Assembly: GCA_013416405.1 (NCBI GenBank)
Contig: JACCET010000001.1
Coordinates: 558,001-622,000, forward strand
Direction of reading: 5' to 3'
Source: Alcaligenaceae bacterium
Lineage (GTDB): Bacteria; Pseudomonadota; Gammaproteobacteria; Burkholderiales; Burkholderiaceae_B
Length of the DNA stretch: 64,000 nucleotides
Each line of letters opens with the position of its first letter. The stretch's first letter is position 1. A program made the position numbers and the translations under genes. Below, piece by piece: positions 17,720 through 27,354 of the stretch. The notes under the pieces are model-generated. The model saw only the letters and a program-made list of their open reading frames with translations, made no database searches and was not told the DNA's origin.

Positions 17720-18127
17720 TCATTCCGCCCTGAGCTTTCGCCATCCGGATGAAAGAATGGACGGATTGTTGGAGCTGGGATAACTGGGCAGCAGGCGCAT
17801 CGCCTCCAGTGCCTGTGCACCAGGAACCTGCCATCTCATGCTTTGCTCTTGCTCCGCGCATGAAAAAGCGCCATCCACCCCCGACAGCCAATCCAGACGG
17901 TGATCAGAAGGAAACGACATGCTCGTGCCATACCCGGCAATATCTTCAAATTCACTGGCCTGCAGAGGGCTGAATGATTGCTTGGGTTCGCAAATTTTTC
18001 TTGAGGTCTGCGCGCTCCCGGTTGTTGCGACATCGGCCGCCAGAACAATGGGGGGTCGTATGATTGGCCGCTCAGCCATGGCGTTTGTCACGCAGACCAT
18101 GCAGATCAGCAGCATAGACAGTTTCAT
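17720..18127 (-). CDS. Exported protein of unknown function
   Basis: The 135-residue protein has an N-terminal signal peptide (MKLSMLLICMVCVTNAMAE). The mature part has two Cys ('KICEPKQSFSPLQ' and 'AFSCAEQEQSMRWQ') and no recognised domain. It lies 68 bases downstream of the Gly-rich protein gene, behind a strong 10-bp hairpin, and 61 bases upstream of the SciP-like gene, so the three look like one operon. Start codon ATG at 18127 follows GGAGAAAGG. It could be a chaperone or accessory factor for the Ser/Gly-rich partner, but that is only positional inference. Confidence 0.65.
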   Translation of the reverse strand: MKLSMLLICMVCVTNAMAERPIIRPPIVLAADVATTGSAQTSRKICEPKQSFSPLQASEFEDIAGYGTSMSFPSDHRLDWLSGVDGAFSCAEQEQSMRWQVPGAQALEAMRLLPSYPSSNNPSILSSGWRKLRAE

Positions 18128-18142
18128 GACCTTTCTCCGAGG

Positions 18143-18166
18143 GTGTGGGGAGTTGCCTCCCCACAC
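18143..18166. other. Intergenic stem-loop in the exported-protein operon
   Basis: A perfect 10-bp stem GTGTGGGGAG / CTCCCCACAC with a 4-base loop lies between two minus-strand genes, ending 16 bases before the start codon of the downstream gene. There is no T run, so it is more likely an RNA-stability or differential-expression element than a terminator. Confidence 0.55.
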
Positions 18167-18195
18167 ATGTGAAACTCACATCAGTACGAGGTGAA

Positions 18196-18591
18196 TTACC
18201 AGGTCCATGCACCAAAACCGACAGTGCCGACAGTGCCGCCACCGCCTGCATTGTGGCTGCCCCATGCATCACCAGTAGTGCCACCAATTGCAGTACCAAG
18301 AGTAAAACCACCGCCCAGCGAGCTTGTTGTAGTCTCGCCATAGGACTCGCTTACGACACCGGTAGGATTTAGGGTGACCATCGAACCAGACGCGGATGTG
18401 CTGCCTGATTGCGTGCCTTGAAGCGCAGCGCCGTTACCGATAGAAGCGCTACCGCTGGATGCGGTCGACCCTCCGCTTACGCTGGAGCCGGCTCCCCCCG
18501 TGCCACCGAAAGCTCCAACCGCGAAGCCTGCGGCATGTGCCATGCCAATGGAACTCACTGCCAATGCTGCAGCCAAAATTACTTTTTTCAT
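18196..18591 (-). CDS. Gly/Ser/Thr-rich exported small protein
   Basis: The 131-residue protein carries signal peptide MKKVILAAALAVSSIGMAHA, and a mature chain dominated by Gly, Ser, Thr and Ala with many short G-G-S/T runs. It has no Cys and ends in aromatics ('GTVGFGAWTW'). There is no exact repeat unit and no curlin-type Ser-x5-Gln pattern. The gene is first in its operon and is followed by a strong hairpin, an arrangement often seen for abundant structural subunits. It shares low-complexity character with the 132-residue protein at 16034-16432. The role (surface polymer, matrix protein or other) is not established. Confidence 0.65.
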   Translation of the reverse strand: MKKVILAAALAVSSIGMAHAAGFAVGAFGGTGGAGSSVSGGSTASSGSASIGNGAALQGTQSGSTSASGSMVTLNPTGVVSESYGETTTSSLGGGFTLGTAIGGTTGDAWGSHNAGGGGTVGTVGFGAWTW

Positions 18592-19100
18592 GATGCGTCT
18601 CCTGATAAATCGAGAAACCGTCTCGATGCGGCACTACTCCTGGTCGTGGCCCCATTCAATTGAAATGAACGCCCTGACGACTTCCATTTGAAGGCTTGCG
18701 CCATTCGTGTCCTGATAAACGAAATTCAAACCTGGGAATAATCCAGGCAAAACCGCTCCCCTGAGCCTTGAAGGCCCATTTCACATTTCTTTCGGGTATT
18801 CCCTCCCGACGAAAAGAGGAGGGTTTTCTGTTTAATCCTTATGGCCTATTCCACACCGCAAGGCTTGGTTACATAATCTCTTCCAAACGTATCTGTAAAC
18901 AAATAAACATGACAGCCATCTTATTTCTCAATTAATTTGAATTAAGCAGCTGGTTAATAATTTGCACTTACCACTGTTTATATTTGTGCTTATTCTAGGT
19001 TCGTGCTTATTAATAATATTCACAGTTTGTGATATTCAGAATTTTTCCAAAAAATAAATCCGTATAGCCGGATCAGATAAAAAGACTGGGAGGCAAACAG
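18592..19100. other. Long intergenic region with a plus-strand terminator-like hairpin
   Basis: No convincing gene is seen in these 509 bases. The left half holds the promoter of the Gly-rich protein gene (minus strand). At 18801-18827, CCCTCC...GGAGGG is followed by TTTT, a terminator-like structure on the plus strand although no plus-strand gene lies upstream. The right part (18880-19080) is very AT-rich and must contain the promoter of the AraC-type gene. Confidence 0.5.
18801..18827 (+). terminator. Orphan terminator-like hairpin
   Basis: A 6-bp GC-rich stem CCCTCC/GGAGGG with an 11-base loop and a TTTT tail, read on the plus strand. There is no protein gene upstream on that strand within about 3.8 kb, so it could end a small RNA starting in 18592-18800 or be fortuitous. 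Confidence 0.4.
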
Positions 19101-19964
19101 GTGGACCCTAGAATTCAGTACTGTGTGACACAGATAGAGCACAAAATACTTAACGGCTCAACCGAGTTCAATGCACACGACGCGCTCGTCCAGGAACTGG
19201 CCAGCCAAATCAAGCTGACCCGCTTCCACCTGACGCGATTATTTTTCAAGGAATTCAATTATTCACCGCACGACTATATCCAGCACAACCTCATGGGCCG
19301 ATGCGCACTGATGATTGCGCATACCACGCAGTCCATGTTCTCCATCGCCATAGACATGGGGTTCTCGAATCAGCAGGCATTCACGCGTGCCTTTACCAAA
19401 TACTGGGGCATAGCGCCGCAGCACTTTCGCCAGGCACATGCCTATTACATTGCCATGCGACGAAGAACGGCCGAGCCATCGGCATACGATGCTGACCAGT
19501 ACGATGTCAGGGTTACGAGCATGCCCGGCACACAACTTTGGGCGGCGCGTTATGAGGGACTATCCAGACAGAAACACGCATGCTGGAATGATTTCCGGCA
19601 TTTATATGAGCAGCATGCGCCCGAAGGATGGGGAAATTATTTTTCGGGCCTGACCTACGACACCGCCATGTTCGTACCGCAATCCTTCATGCGCTACTAC
19701 TGCGGCGTACCGGCATGCGCCGATATAGGTCGCAAGCCCAAGGACGCATTTGAAATATCCCTTCCAGCCGGACGCGTGGCGACTCTAAGTACCGAATGCC
19801 AGTCACACGAATTGACGGGCATCTATGACTATTTGCTGGACTGCTGGTTGCCCCGCTCGGGCTATAGCTTGCGCGCAACTTGTTTTGCGGAACAGTTCAC
19901 CAGCATTCCCATGCACTGGGAAAGCAAGAAGATTCCGCTCAAGCTGATGTGCTGGATAAGCTAA
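19101..19964 (+). CDS. AraC-family regulator with GyrI-like C-terminal domain
   Basis: The 287-residue protein starts at GTG, supported by GGGAGG seven bases upstream. Residues ~8-115 form an N-terminal AraC double helix-turn-helix ('LASQIKLTRFHLTRLFFKEFNYSPHDYIQ', 'SIAIDMGFSNQQAFTRAFTKYWGIAPQHFR'). Residues ~130-287 look like a GyrI/Rob-type ligand-binding domain ('YDVRVTSMPGTQLWAARYEG...'). This HTH-first order is that of Rob and related multidrug or stress regulators. It faces away from the exported-protein cluster and is followed by a LuxR regulator. Its targets are unknown. Confidence 0.8.
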   Translation: MDPRIQYCVTQIEHKILNGSTEFNAHDALVQELASQIKLTRFHLTRLFFKEFNYSPHDYIQHNLMGRCALMIAHTTQSMFSIAIDMGFSNQQAFTRAFTKYWGIAPQHFRQAHAYYIAMRRRTAEPSAYDADQYDVRVTSMPGTQLWAARYEGLSRQKHACWNDFRHLYEQHAPEGWGNYFSGLTYDTAMFVPQSFMRYYCGVPACADIGRKPKDAFEISLPAGRVATLSTECQSHELTGIYDYLLDCWLPRSGYSLRATCFAEQFTSIPMHWESKKIPLKLMCWIS

Positions 19965-20244
19965 GCAGCAGCAAACACGTCACTACATTCAGCCTGATCC
20001 AGCTACATTTCAATTAAATCACATTAAATTACATAAGAAACATTTAATTTCATATCTAGGACAATCTGATGTTTTTTTAATATATAGTGGTAACAAATAT
20101 ATGCGTCGCGGCGAGCGAACAGCAATAAATGGCTGGATAGGATCATGGCTCAAACTCCTCTCTGCTTAACAAGTTAAGATATAAAGCAAGCATGAAAGAT
20201 GCCTTCCATAGCGCTCGAATCTCAACGACACCCCAAGTTCGGAA

Positions 20245-20991
20245 ATGCGCATGGCTACCCTTATTGTCATCGAGCCCCATCCTTTACAAAGACTAGGCCT
20301 ACAACGACTTCTGGCTGAAATAACCACTCCTGCCTGCGTCGTCCATGCCGAAGACTATTCGGTTCTGAACAGCGAAGCACCAAGCCACGAGTGCGATCTT
20401 GTTCTGCTTTCTATTATTTCTTTCGAAGATATACAGAAGCTTGCAGCCGCGACCGAACGCATCTATTCGCCCAAAGCCATACTGCTGCTCTCGGAAAGCA
20501 ATGATATGCCGCATATGGTGCAAGGTCTTCCTGCCTCGGTCGCCGGTTATGTACCCAAGGATACCTGCCCAGCCGTACTCCAGGCATCGGTTATGCTGGT
20601 TCTGGCCGGAGGACGATGTTTTCCCATGCGTAGCCATTCCAGCGGCACACAAGAGGATTTCCTGACCAATCTCAAACTGCCCAAATTGTCATCCGCCGAC
20701 ACGCCAAAAACCAGCAAACCCAATGAGGAAATCGCGCGCACTGAATACGAACTGCTGGGCTTGACGCCGCGCCAGTACGAAGTGCTGGTGCTGTTGGCGC
20801 GCGGCCTACCAATGAAAGAAGTTGGGCGCCGCCTGAATATCTCGGTGGCTACGGCCAAGGCCCATACCGAAACGCTGTATCAGCGTCTGGATGTTCATAA
20901 CCGTAACGCCGCCGTTTATGAGGCGTTTGCCCGGGGAGCCTCTTTGGGCTGGACTACAGCAAACCCATCTGCAGGCGAGCAGACTCGCTGA
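20245..20991 (+). CDS. LuxR-family regulator with a degenerate receiver domain
   Basis: The 248-residue protein has a receiver-like N-terminus (1-125) and a C-terminal LuxR/FixJ HTH (~178-240: 'LGLTPRQYEVLVLLARGLPMKEVGRRLNISVATAKAHTETLYQRLDVHNR'). The acidic pair at the end of strand 1 reads Glu-Pro, and the position expected for the phospho-acceptor after 'DLVLL' is Ser (about S56), while the switch Lys ('GYVPKD') remains. It is therefore probably not phosphorylated by a kinase, resembling CsgD/VpsT-type atypical regulators. No sensor kinase is adjacent. The preceding 280 bases (19965-20244) are AT-rich and contain no gene. The last 38 bases overlap the convergent sufT gene. Confidence 0.82.
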   Translation: MRMATLIVIEPHPLQRLGLQRLLAEITTPACVVHAEDYSVLNSEAPSHECDLVLLSIISFEDIQKLAAATERIYSPKAILLLSESNDMPHMVQGLPASVAGYVPKDTCPAVLQASVMLVLAGGRCFPMRSHSSGTQEDFLTNLKLPKLSSADTPKTSKPNEEIARTEYELLGLTPRQYEVLVLLARGLPMKEVGRRLNISVATAKAHTETLYQRLDVHNRNAAVYEAFARGASLGWTTANPSAGEQTR

Positions 20992-21508
20992 TCATTTCCC
21001 TGCTCCAGGGAGGATCCCAAACCAGGTCGACCGTGACTTCGTCTACGCCGTGTATGGACAGCAGTTTGCCGCGCGCCTCGTCGGCAATGAAGGTGCCCAT
21101 GCCACAACCGGGCGCAGTCAACGTCATCTGCATTTCAATGCGATAAAGTTCATCGGCAATAGGAATGATATTGCAGCTGTACACCAGGCCCAGGTTGACA
21201 ATATCAACGGGAATTTCGGGGTCGTAGCAGGTAGCCAGCATACTCCAGGCTGCATCTTCGACAGCCTGCGCCGTGACCGGGCCATCGTGCTGGTGACGTA
21301 CATCTTCAGTTGGCTCGAAACCCAAGGCATCGCCGTCTACGCCTTCGACCCGGTACAGATTGCCTTCGACCATGACCGTATAGCTTCCACCCAGCTGTTG
21401 GGTAATGGTAGCTTCGCAACCTTTTTCTATGGTAACCGCCGAACCGTAAGGAACCGTCACGGCCGGGCAATCCCGGCTGACTATGACGTCTTCACGCGTG
21501 TAACTCAT
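20954..21508 (-). CDS. sufT: SufT, putative Fe-S cluster assembly protein
   Basis: The 184-residue protein comprises an N-terminal extension and a DUF59/MIP18-like domain: 'VEDAAWSMLATCYDPEIPVDIVNLGLVYSCNI' followed by 'MQMTLTAPGCGMGTFIADEAR' with the reactive Cys motif and 'DEVTVDLVWDPPWSREMISESAR'. Family knowledge: SufT acts in Fe-S cluster delivery or maturation. It is the last gene of the sufR-B-C-D-S-U-T operon, 13 bases after sufU. ATG at 21508 begins the recognisable family sequence. Confidence 0.9.
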   Translation of the reverse strand: MSYTREDVIVSRDCPAVTVPYGSAVTIEKGCEATITQQLGGSYTVMVEGNLYRVEGVDGDALGFEPTEDVRHQHDGPVTAQAVEDAAWSMLATCYDPEIPVDIVNLGLVYSCNIIPIADELYRIEMQMTLTAPGCGMGTFIADEARGKLLSIHGVDEVTVDLVWDPPWSREMISESARLQMGLL

Positions 21509-21521
21509 GACTGACCTCTTT

Positions 21522-21965
21522 CTATTCGGTGCGCGCGGTATCGCGCGCCAAAGTAATGGCGTTATGCAGGGTATGCCAGGCCAGCGTGGCGCACTTGACG
21601 CGCGCTGGGAACTCACGCACACCCGACAGCACTTCCAGCTTGCCGAAATCGCGCTCTTCCGGGTGCTTTTCAGTCAGCATGGCATGCATATCGCGGAACA
21701 GCGCTTCAACTTCGTCTATGGACTTGCCCTTGACCGCCTCGGTCATCAGCGAGGCTGACGCAGTCGAGATGGCACAGCCGTGGCCAATAAAACTGACCTC
21801 CTGAACAACGCCGTCGTTGACCTGCGCATAAACCGTCAGTTGATCGCCGCACAATGGGTTATGCCCGTCGGCACGATGGCTGGCGTCGTCCATGGCATGA
21901 AAATTGCGCGGATGGCGGTTATGGTCGAAGATAACTTCTTGGTAAAGCTCGCGTAGATCGCTCAT
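21522..21965 (-). CDS. sufU: SufU/IscU-like Fe-S scaffold or sulfur-transfer protein
   Basis: The 147-residue protein matches the SufU/NifU-N fold: 'LYQEVIFDHNRHPRNF' at the start and the three conserved Cys in 'GHNPLCGDQL', 'FIGHGCAISTASASLMTEAVKGKS' and 'RVKCATLAWHTL'. The insertion between the second and third Cys is typical of SufU, which in Gram-positives accepts sulfur from SufS. It overlaps sufS by four bases (ATGA), so translation is coupled. Earlier upstream codons in this frame lie inside sufS and are ignored. Confidence 0.92.
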   Translation of the reverse strand: MSDLRELYQEVIFDHNRHPRNFHAMDDASHRADGHNPLCGDQLTVYAQVNDGVVQEVSFIGHGCAISTASASLMTEAVKGKSIDEVEALFRDMHAMLTEKHPEERDFGKLEVLSGVREFPARVKCATLAWHTLHNAITLARDTARTE

Positions 21966-23221
21966 GCTTCGCGTCCCGTTCCAAACAATTTCTGTGCCTT
22001 GCGCAGGGCAGTCATCAGCGCAACAACGTCTTCTTGGGTGTTGTACAAGGCCAGCGACGCGCGGGCCGTGCCAGGTATGCCGAATCGTGTCATCAATGGC
22101 ATGGCGCAATGGTGTCCGGCACGAATGGCAACCCCATCGGTATCCAGTATGGTGCCCAGATCGTGGGGATGTATGCCATCGACCACAAATGACAATATTC
22201 CCGCCTTGGCGCGCGCCGTGCCTATCAGGCGTATGCCTGGCAGTTCAAGTAATTGCTCAGTGGCGAACTGCAGCAAATCTTGTTCATAACTGGCTATGGC
22301 TTCCAGCCCGATATCCTGCACATAGCGGATAGCGGCATCAAGGCCCACCACGCCGGCAATATTGGGGGTACCCGCTTCAAAGCGTTGCGGCACATCGGCA
22401 TAGGTGCTGCGCTCGAAGCTGACGGTGTGGATCATGTCGCCACCGCCTTGCCACGGAGGCATATCTTTCAATACATCATAGCGGGCGTACAGCGCGCCCA
22501 TGCCTGTAGGCCCATAAAGCTTATGGGCGGAAAACGTGTAGAAGTCGCAGCCTATGGCCTGCACGTCGACCACCTGATGGGCAACGGCCTGCGCGCCATC
22601 TATCAATACCAGTGCGCCGGCTTCATGCGCCAGGCGTGTCATTTCATCGACTGGATTGACGGTACCCAAGGCGTTGGACACATGGACGATACCGACCAAA
22701 CGGGTGCGTGCATTAAGCAAAGCCCGGTATTCATTCAGGTCGAGCTCACCGCTATCGGTAACCGGCACCACCCGCAGACGCGCGCCAGTGCGCTCGCACA
22801 GCAACTGCCAGGGCACAATATTGGAGTGATGCTCCATGCCTGTAATCAGGACTTCATCGCCCTCTTTCAGGTTGGCCCAACCCCAGCTGTAAGCCACCAG
22901 GTTAATGGCTTCAGTTGTGCCGCGCGTGAAGACGATTTCTTCGGCGCGGGCCGCGTTAAGCAAGCGACGCACACTTTCCCGACCTTGTTCGTACAGGTCG
23001 GTGGCATGCTGCGAGAGCCAGTGCACGCCCCGGTGGATATTGGCGTTGGACTGTTCGTAATACTGGCATTCCGCCTGAATCACCGACGCCGGCTTTTGTG
23101 TCGTGGCGCCGTTATCCAGATACACCAGCCGCCGCCCCTTGATGGGACGCGACAATATCGGAAAGTCACCTGCACGATTCAACGCGGATGCCCGGGGCTC
23201 GGCCAGGGTGGATGCACTCAT
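21962..23221 (-). CDS. sufS: Cysteine desulfurase SufS
   Basis: The 419-residue PLP enzyme of group II desulfurases has 'YLDNGATTQKPASVI' at the N-terminus, 'FTRGTTEAINLVAYSWG', 'LLCERTGARLRVVPV', the PLP lysine in 'FYTFSAHKLYGPTGMGALY', and the catalytic Cys in 'IRAGHHCAMPLM'. It removes sulfur from cysteine for Fe-S assembly, passing persulfide to SufU. It has four-base overlaps with sufD before and sufU after. The N-terminus carries about 20 extra residues before the family core. Confidence 0.95.
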   Translation of the reverse strand: MSASTLAEPRASALNRAGDFPILSRPIKGRRLVYLDNGATTQKPASVIQAECQYYEQSNANIHRGVHWLSQHATDLYEQGRESVRRLLNAARAEEIVFTRGTTEAINLVAYSWGWANLKEGDEVLITGMEHHSNIVPWQLLCERTGARLRVVPVTDSGELDLNEYRALLNARTRLVGIVHVSNALGTVNPVDEMTRLAHEAGALVLIDGAQAVAHQVVDVQAIGCDFYTFSAHKLYGPTGMGALYARYDVLKDMPPWQGGGDMIHTVSFERSTYADVPQRFEAGTPNIAGVVGLDAAIRYVQDIGLEAIASYEQDLLQFATEQLLELPGIRLIGTARAKAGILSFVVDGIHPHDLGTILDTDGVAIRAGHHCAMPLMTRFGIPGTARASLALYNTQEDVVALMTALRKAQKLFGTGREA

Positions 23222-24525
23222 GCAAATTCCCCCAGATCAAGGCCGTTGGGTGCCAAAGAGCGTATGGCGCCCACGATGCGTCGGCGCAAGACTTCGGGCT
23301 CGATACGCGCTACGGCTTCAGCCGCGAATGCGTAGGTCAGCACACTACGTGCGCTGGGTTCGTCCAGCCCTCGGGTGCGCAGATAAAACAGGCTGTCTTC
23401 GTCTATCTGGCCCACCGTGGCACCATGGGCGCACTTGACGTCGTCGGCATAGATTTCAAGTTCGGGCCGCGCATCAGCCTTGGCCATGCGCGACAACAGC
23501 AGACTGTCCGAGCGTTGTACCGCGTCGGTTTTGTCGGCGCCCGGTGCCACTAGGATACGACCACTGAACACGCCCCTGGCCGTATCGGCCAGCACGCCGC
23601 GATAATATTCGCGACTAATGCCATGCGGCATGGAATGCCCGATGAGCGTGTGATGGTCGACATGGCGCTTGCCATTGACGTAGTACAAGCCGTTAAGCAA
23701 GGTTTCGCAATGGTCGCCGGTAAAGTCGGTGGAGATATCGTGGCGTGCCAGGCGCGCGCCAAACGACATGGAGTGCGAGTTGTAGACCGAACCCTTGGCT
23801 TGCACAACATCGATAGCACCCAGGTGCACCGCCTGTTCGTCTTCGTGCTGCAGCTTAAGGTGCGTAATGTGCGCATCGGCAGCCAACTGCGCGCGCGTGA
23901 CGGTATTGGTCAGGCTGGCTCCGCTGCCTTGCCCAAGAAAGTGCTCGACAACCACTGCGCGCGAACCTGCTTCAGCCTGAATCAGGTTGCGAGGAAAGCT
24001 GGCAGCCTGCTGGCTGGCGGCAATGAATATCAGATGCACCGGTTTTTCAAGTTCGACGCCACGCGCAAGACGTATGACCGCGCCATCGCTGGCCAAGGCC
24101 AGATTAAGCGCCGCTGTGCTGGAACCCTGCGTTTCATCGCCAAACAGTTCTTGCACGGTATCGGGCGCGTCGTTCAGTGCGCTCGATAGCGCAAGCACTT
24201 GCGCGCCAGCGGGCAAATCACCGATATCCGAGAGTGCCGCATCGAATTGGCCGTCGGTGAACACCAGCCAATGACCAGGCTCGTTTGCGCGAACCTGGCT
24301 GACCAGGTCGGCTACAGAGGCCGGAGCCGCCGGCAGAAAAGTCTGTTTTTCCAGTGTGGCCAGCGACGTATGGCGCCAGTTTTCTTGTTTGGTTGTGGGC
24401 CAGCCCTGGCTGGCAAACCGCTCGATGGCACGTTTGCGCATGGCAGCCAGCCAGGGAACGTTGACGCCTGTCAAACCTTGCCCACGGGCTGCGAAATCAG
24501 CCTCCCAGGTTTGTGCAGTACTCAT
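23218..24525 (-). CDS. sufD: Fe-S cluster assembly protein SufD
   Basis: The 435-residue protein matches SufD, with the beta-helix core signature 'HSMSFGARLARHDISTDFTGDHCETLLNGLYYVNGKRHVDHHT', 'SRILVAPGADKTDAVQRSDSLLLS' and 'DVKCAHGATVGQIDEDSLFYLRTRGL'. It forms the SufBC2D complex with SufB and the ATPase SufC, a scaffold for nascent clusters. The N-terminal helical region is the most divergent part. It overlaps sufC and sufS by four bases each. Confidence 0.93.
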   Translation of the reverse strand: MSTAQTWEADFAARGQGLTGVNVPWLAAMRKRAIERFASQGWPTTKQENWRHTSLATLEKQTFLPAAPASVADLVSQVRANEPGHWLVFTDGQFDAALSDIGDLPAGAQVLALSSALNDAPDTVQELFGDETQGSSTAALNLALASDGAVIRLARGVELEKPVHLIFIAASQQAASFPRNLIQAEAGSRAVVVEHFLGQGSGASLTNTVTRAQLAADAHITHLKLQHEDEQAVHLGAIDVVQAKGSVYNSHSMSFGARLARHDISTDFTGDHCETLLNGLYYVNGKRHVDHHTLIGHSMPHGISREYYRGVLADTARGVFSGRILVAPGADKTDAVQRSDSLLLSRMAKADARPELEIYADDVKCAHGATVGQIDEDSLFYLRTRGLDEPSARSVLTYAFAAEAVARIEPEVLRRRIVGAIRSLAPNGLDLGEFA

Positions 24526-25292
24526 GCCGCTGCCCCTTTCTTTACCTCGGCTTTATCAGTGATCCAGCCGTAGCCACGCTCTTCGAGTTCGAGCGCAAGC
24601 TCGCGTCCGCCCGAGCGCACGATGCGGCCACCGGCCAGCACATGAACGAAGTCAGGCACGATGTAATCGAGCAGGCGTTGATAGTGCGTAATGACGACCA
24701 GCGCGCGTTCTGGCGAGCGCAGGCGGTTGACACCGTCGGCCACAACCTTAAGCGCATCGATATCCAGACCGGAATCGGTTTCATCCAGAATGGCCAACTT
24801 GGGCTCAAGCAAGGTCATTTGCAGGATTTCATTACGCTTCTTTTCGCCGCCTGAAAAACCTTCGTTGACGGAGCGGTATAGAAACTCTTCGCGCATGCCA
24901 ACAGCTTTCATTTCAGCCTTGACGCGCTTAAGGAAGTCCATGGCGTCAAGTTCGGGCAAGCCCTGGTGGCGCCGCGTTGCATTGACCGCTGCCTTCAGAA
25001 AATAGGCATTGGAGACACCCGGAATTTCGATGGGATACTGGAATGCCATGAACAGGCCCGAGCGGGCGCGATCTTCGATGGACATGGACAAAAGATCTTG
25101 CCCCATCCAGTCAACTTCGCCACTTTCTATCTTGTAGTCTTCACGCCCGGCCAGCACCTGTGACAAGGTGCTTTTACCGGAACCGTTAGGCCCCATGATG
25201 GCGTGTACTTCGCCGGCTTTGACTTCTAAATTCAGGCCTCGCAGTATCGACTTTTCTTCGACCGAGGCGTGCAGATTCTTGACGCTGAGCAT
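24522..25292 (-). CDS. sufC: Fe-S cluster assembly ATPase SufC
   Basis: The 256-residue ABC-type ATPase has Walker A GPNGSGKS, signature 'FSGGEKKRNEILQM', and Walker B 'LAILDETDSGLDIDAL' followed by the H-loop 'VVITHYQRLL'. These are diagnostic for SufC rather than a transporter ATPase. The start at 25292 (MLSVKNLH) was chosen over ATG at 25307 because GGAGAAG precedes it at proper spacing and family members begin 'MLSI'. The sufB stop codon lies 15 bases upstream. Confidence 0.94.
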   Translation of the reverse strand: MLSVKNLHASVEEKSILRGLNLEVKAGEVHAIMGPNGSGKSTLSQVLAGREDYKIESGEVDWMGQDLLSMSIEDRARSGLFMAFQYPIEIPGVSNAYFLKAAVNATRRHQGLPELDAMDFLKRVKAEMKAVGMREEFLYRSVNEGFSGGEKKRNEILQMTLLEPKLAILDETDSGLDIDALKVVADGVNRLRSPERALVVITHYQRLLDYIVPDFVHVLAGGRIVRSGGRELALELEERGYGWITDKAEVKKGAAA

Positions 25293-25306
25293 TACTGACT
25301 TCTCCA

Positions 25307-26790
<1,484 letters not shown>

Positions 26791-26794
<4 letters not shown>

Positions 26795-27285
26795 TTAGCT
26801 TGACTCCATGTCATGGGACGTGATTGGGCCCGGACACTTGATTTGGAAACCGGATGCTTGGTCATGGGAAATTCAATAGGTGTGGTGTGAATCATGTCGG
26901 CCACGCTGACCTCTTCAAGCGTACGCCTTACAATAGCGTTGATGCGCTGCCAATTGGTGCGTATGTGGCAGGCGGCCTCGACGCTGCAGACGCCGGGCAA
27001 GGCCGTGCATTCAGTCAGCCCGAAGGGCTGTTCCTCAAGAGCGTCTATAATGTCGGCCACACTGATTTCGCTGGCCGGTCGGCCAAGCATGTAGCCGCCA
27101 CGCGCGCCCCTGCTGCTGTTGACCAATTCTTGCTGGCCCAGCAACTTGAGTATTTTGCTGACGGTGGGTTGGCCCAAACCCAGCGCGCCGGCCAAATCCG
27201 ACGCACTGAATATGCGTTCCGGACTGCCCGCCATGTGGGTTAGCACCAAGGTGCCGTAATCAATGATTTTGCTGATGCGCAGCAC
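26791..27285 (-). CDS. sufR: SUF operon Rrf2-family regulator (SufR type)
   Basis: The 164-residue winged-helix protein begins '[19 protein letters not shown]', the usual opening of the SUF-type Rrf2 group. GTG at 27285 is preferred because GGAGG lies six bases before it, whereas ATG at 27315 has no ribosome site. The HTH covers ~20-60 ('[40 protein letters not shown]'). Three cysteines in '[21 protein letters not shown]' are the expected Fe-S ligands. It probably represses the operon when holo. A palindrome suitable as operator lies 33 bases upstream. The C-terminal 25 residues are basic and unusual. Confidence 0.88.
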
Positions 27286-27317
27286 TAGCTGCCTCCGACT
27301 TGCTACAGTAATCATAT

Positions 27318-27334
27318 AGTACTACTTTGGTACT
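27318..27334. promoter_or_regulatory. Putative Rrf2 operator/promoter of the suf operon
   Basis: A perfect inverted repeat AGTAC-N7-GTACT lies 33 bases upstream of the GTG start of the regulator, in the only non-coding gap before the operon. Placement and symmetry fit autoregulation by the Fe-S regulator. The site is not identical to the E. coli IscR consensus. Confidence 0.55.
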
Positions 27335-27354
27335 GTATGCGCAAATCAAAAAGA

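Noticed and set aside
22253-23335. 360-codon plus-strand open frame
   Set aside because: It lies entirely antisense to sufS and the start of sufD, has no recognisable domain and reflects codon bias of the opposite strand.
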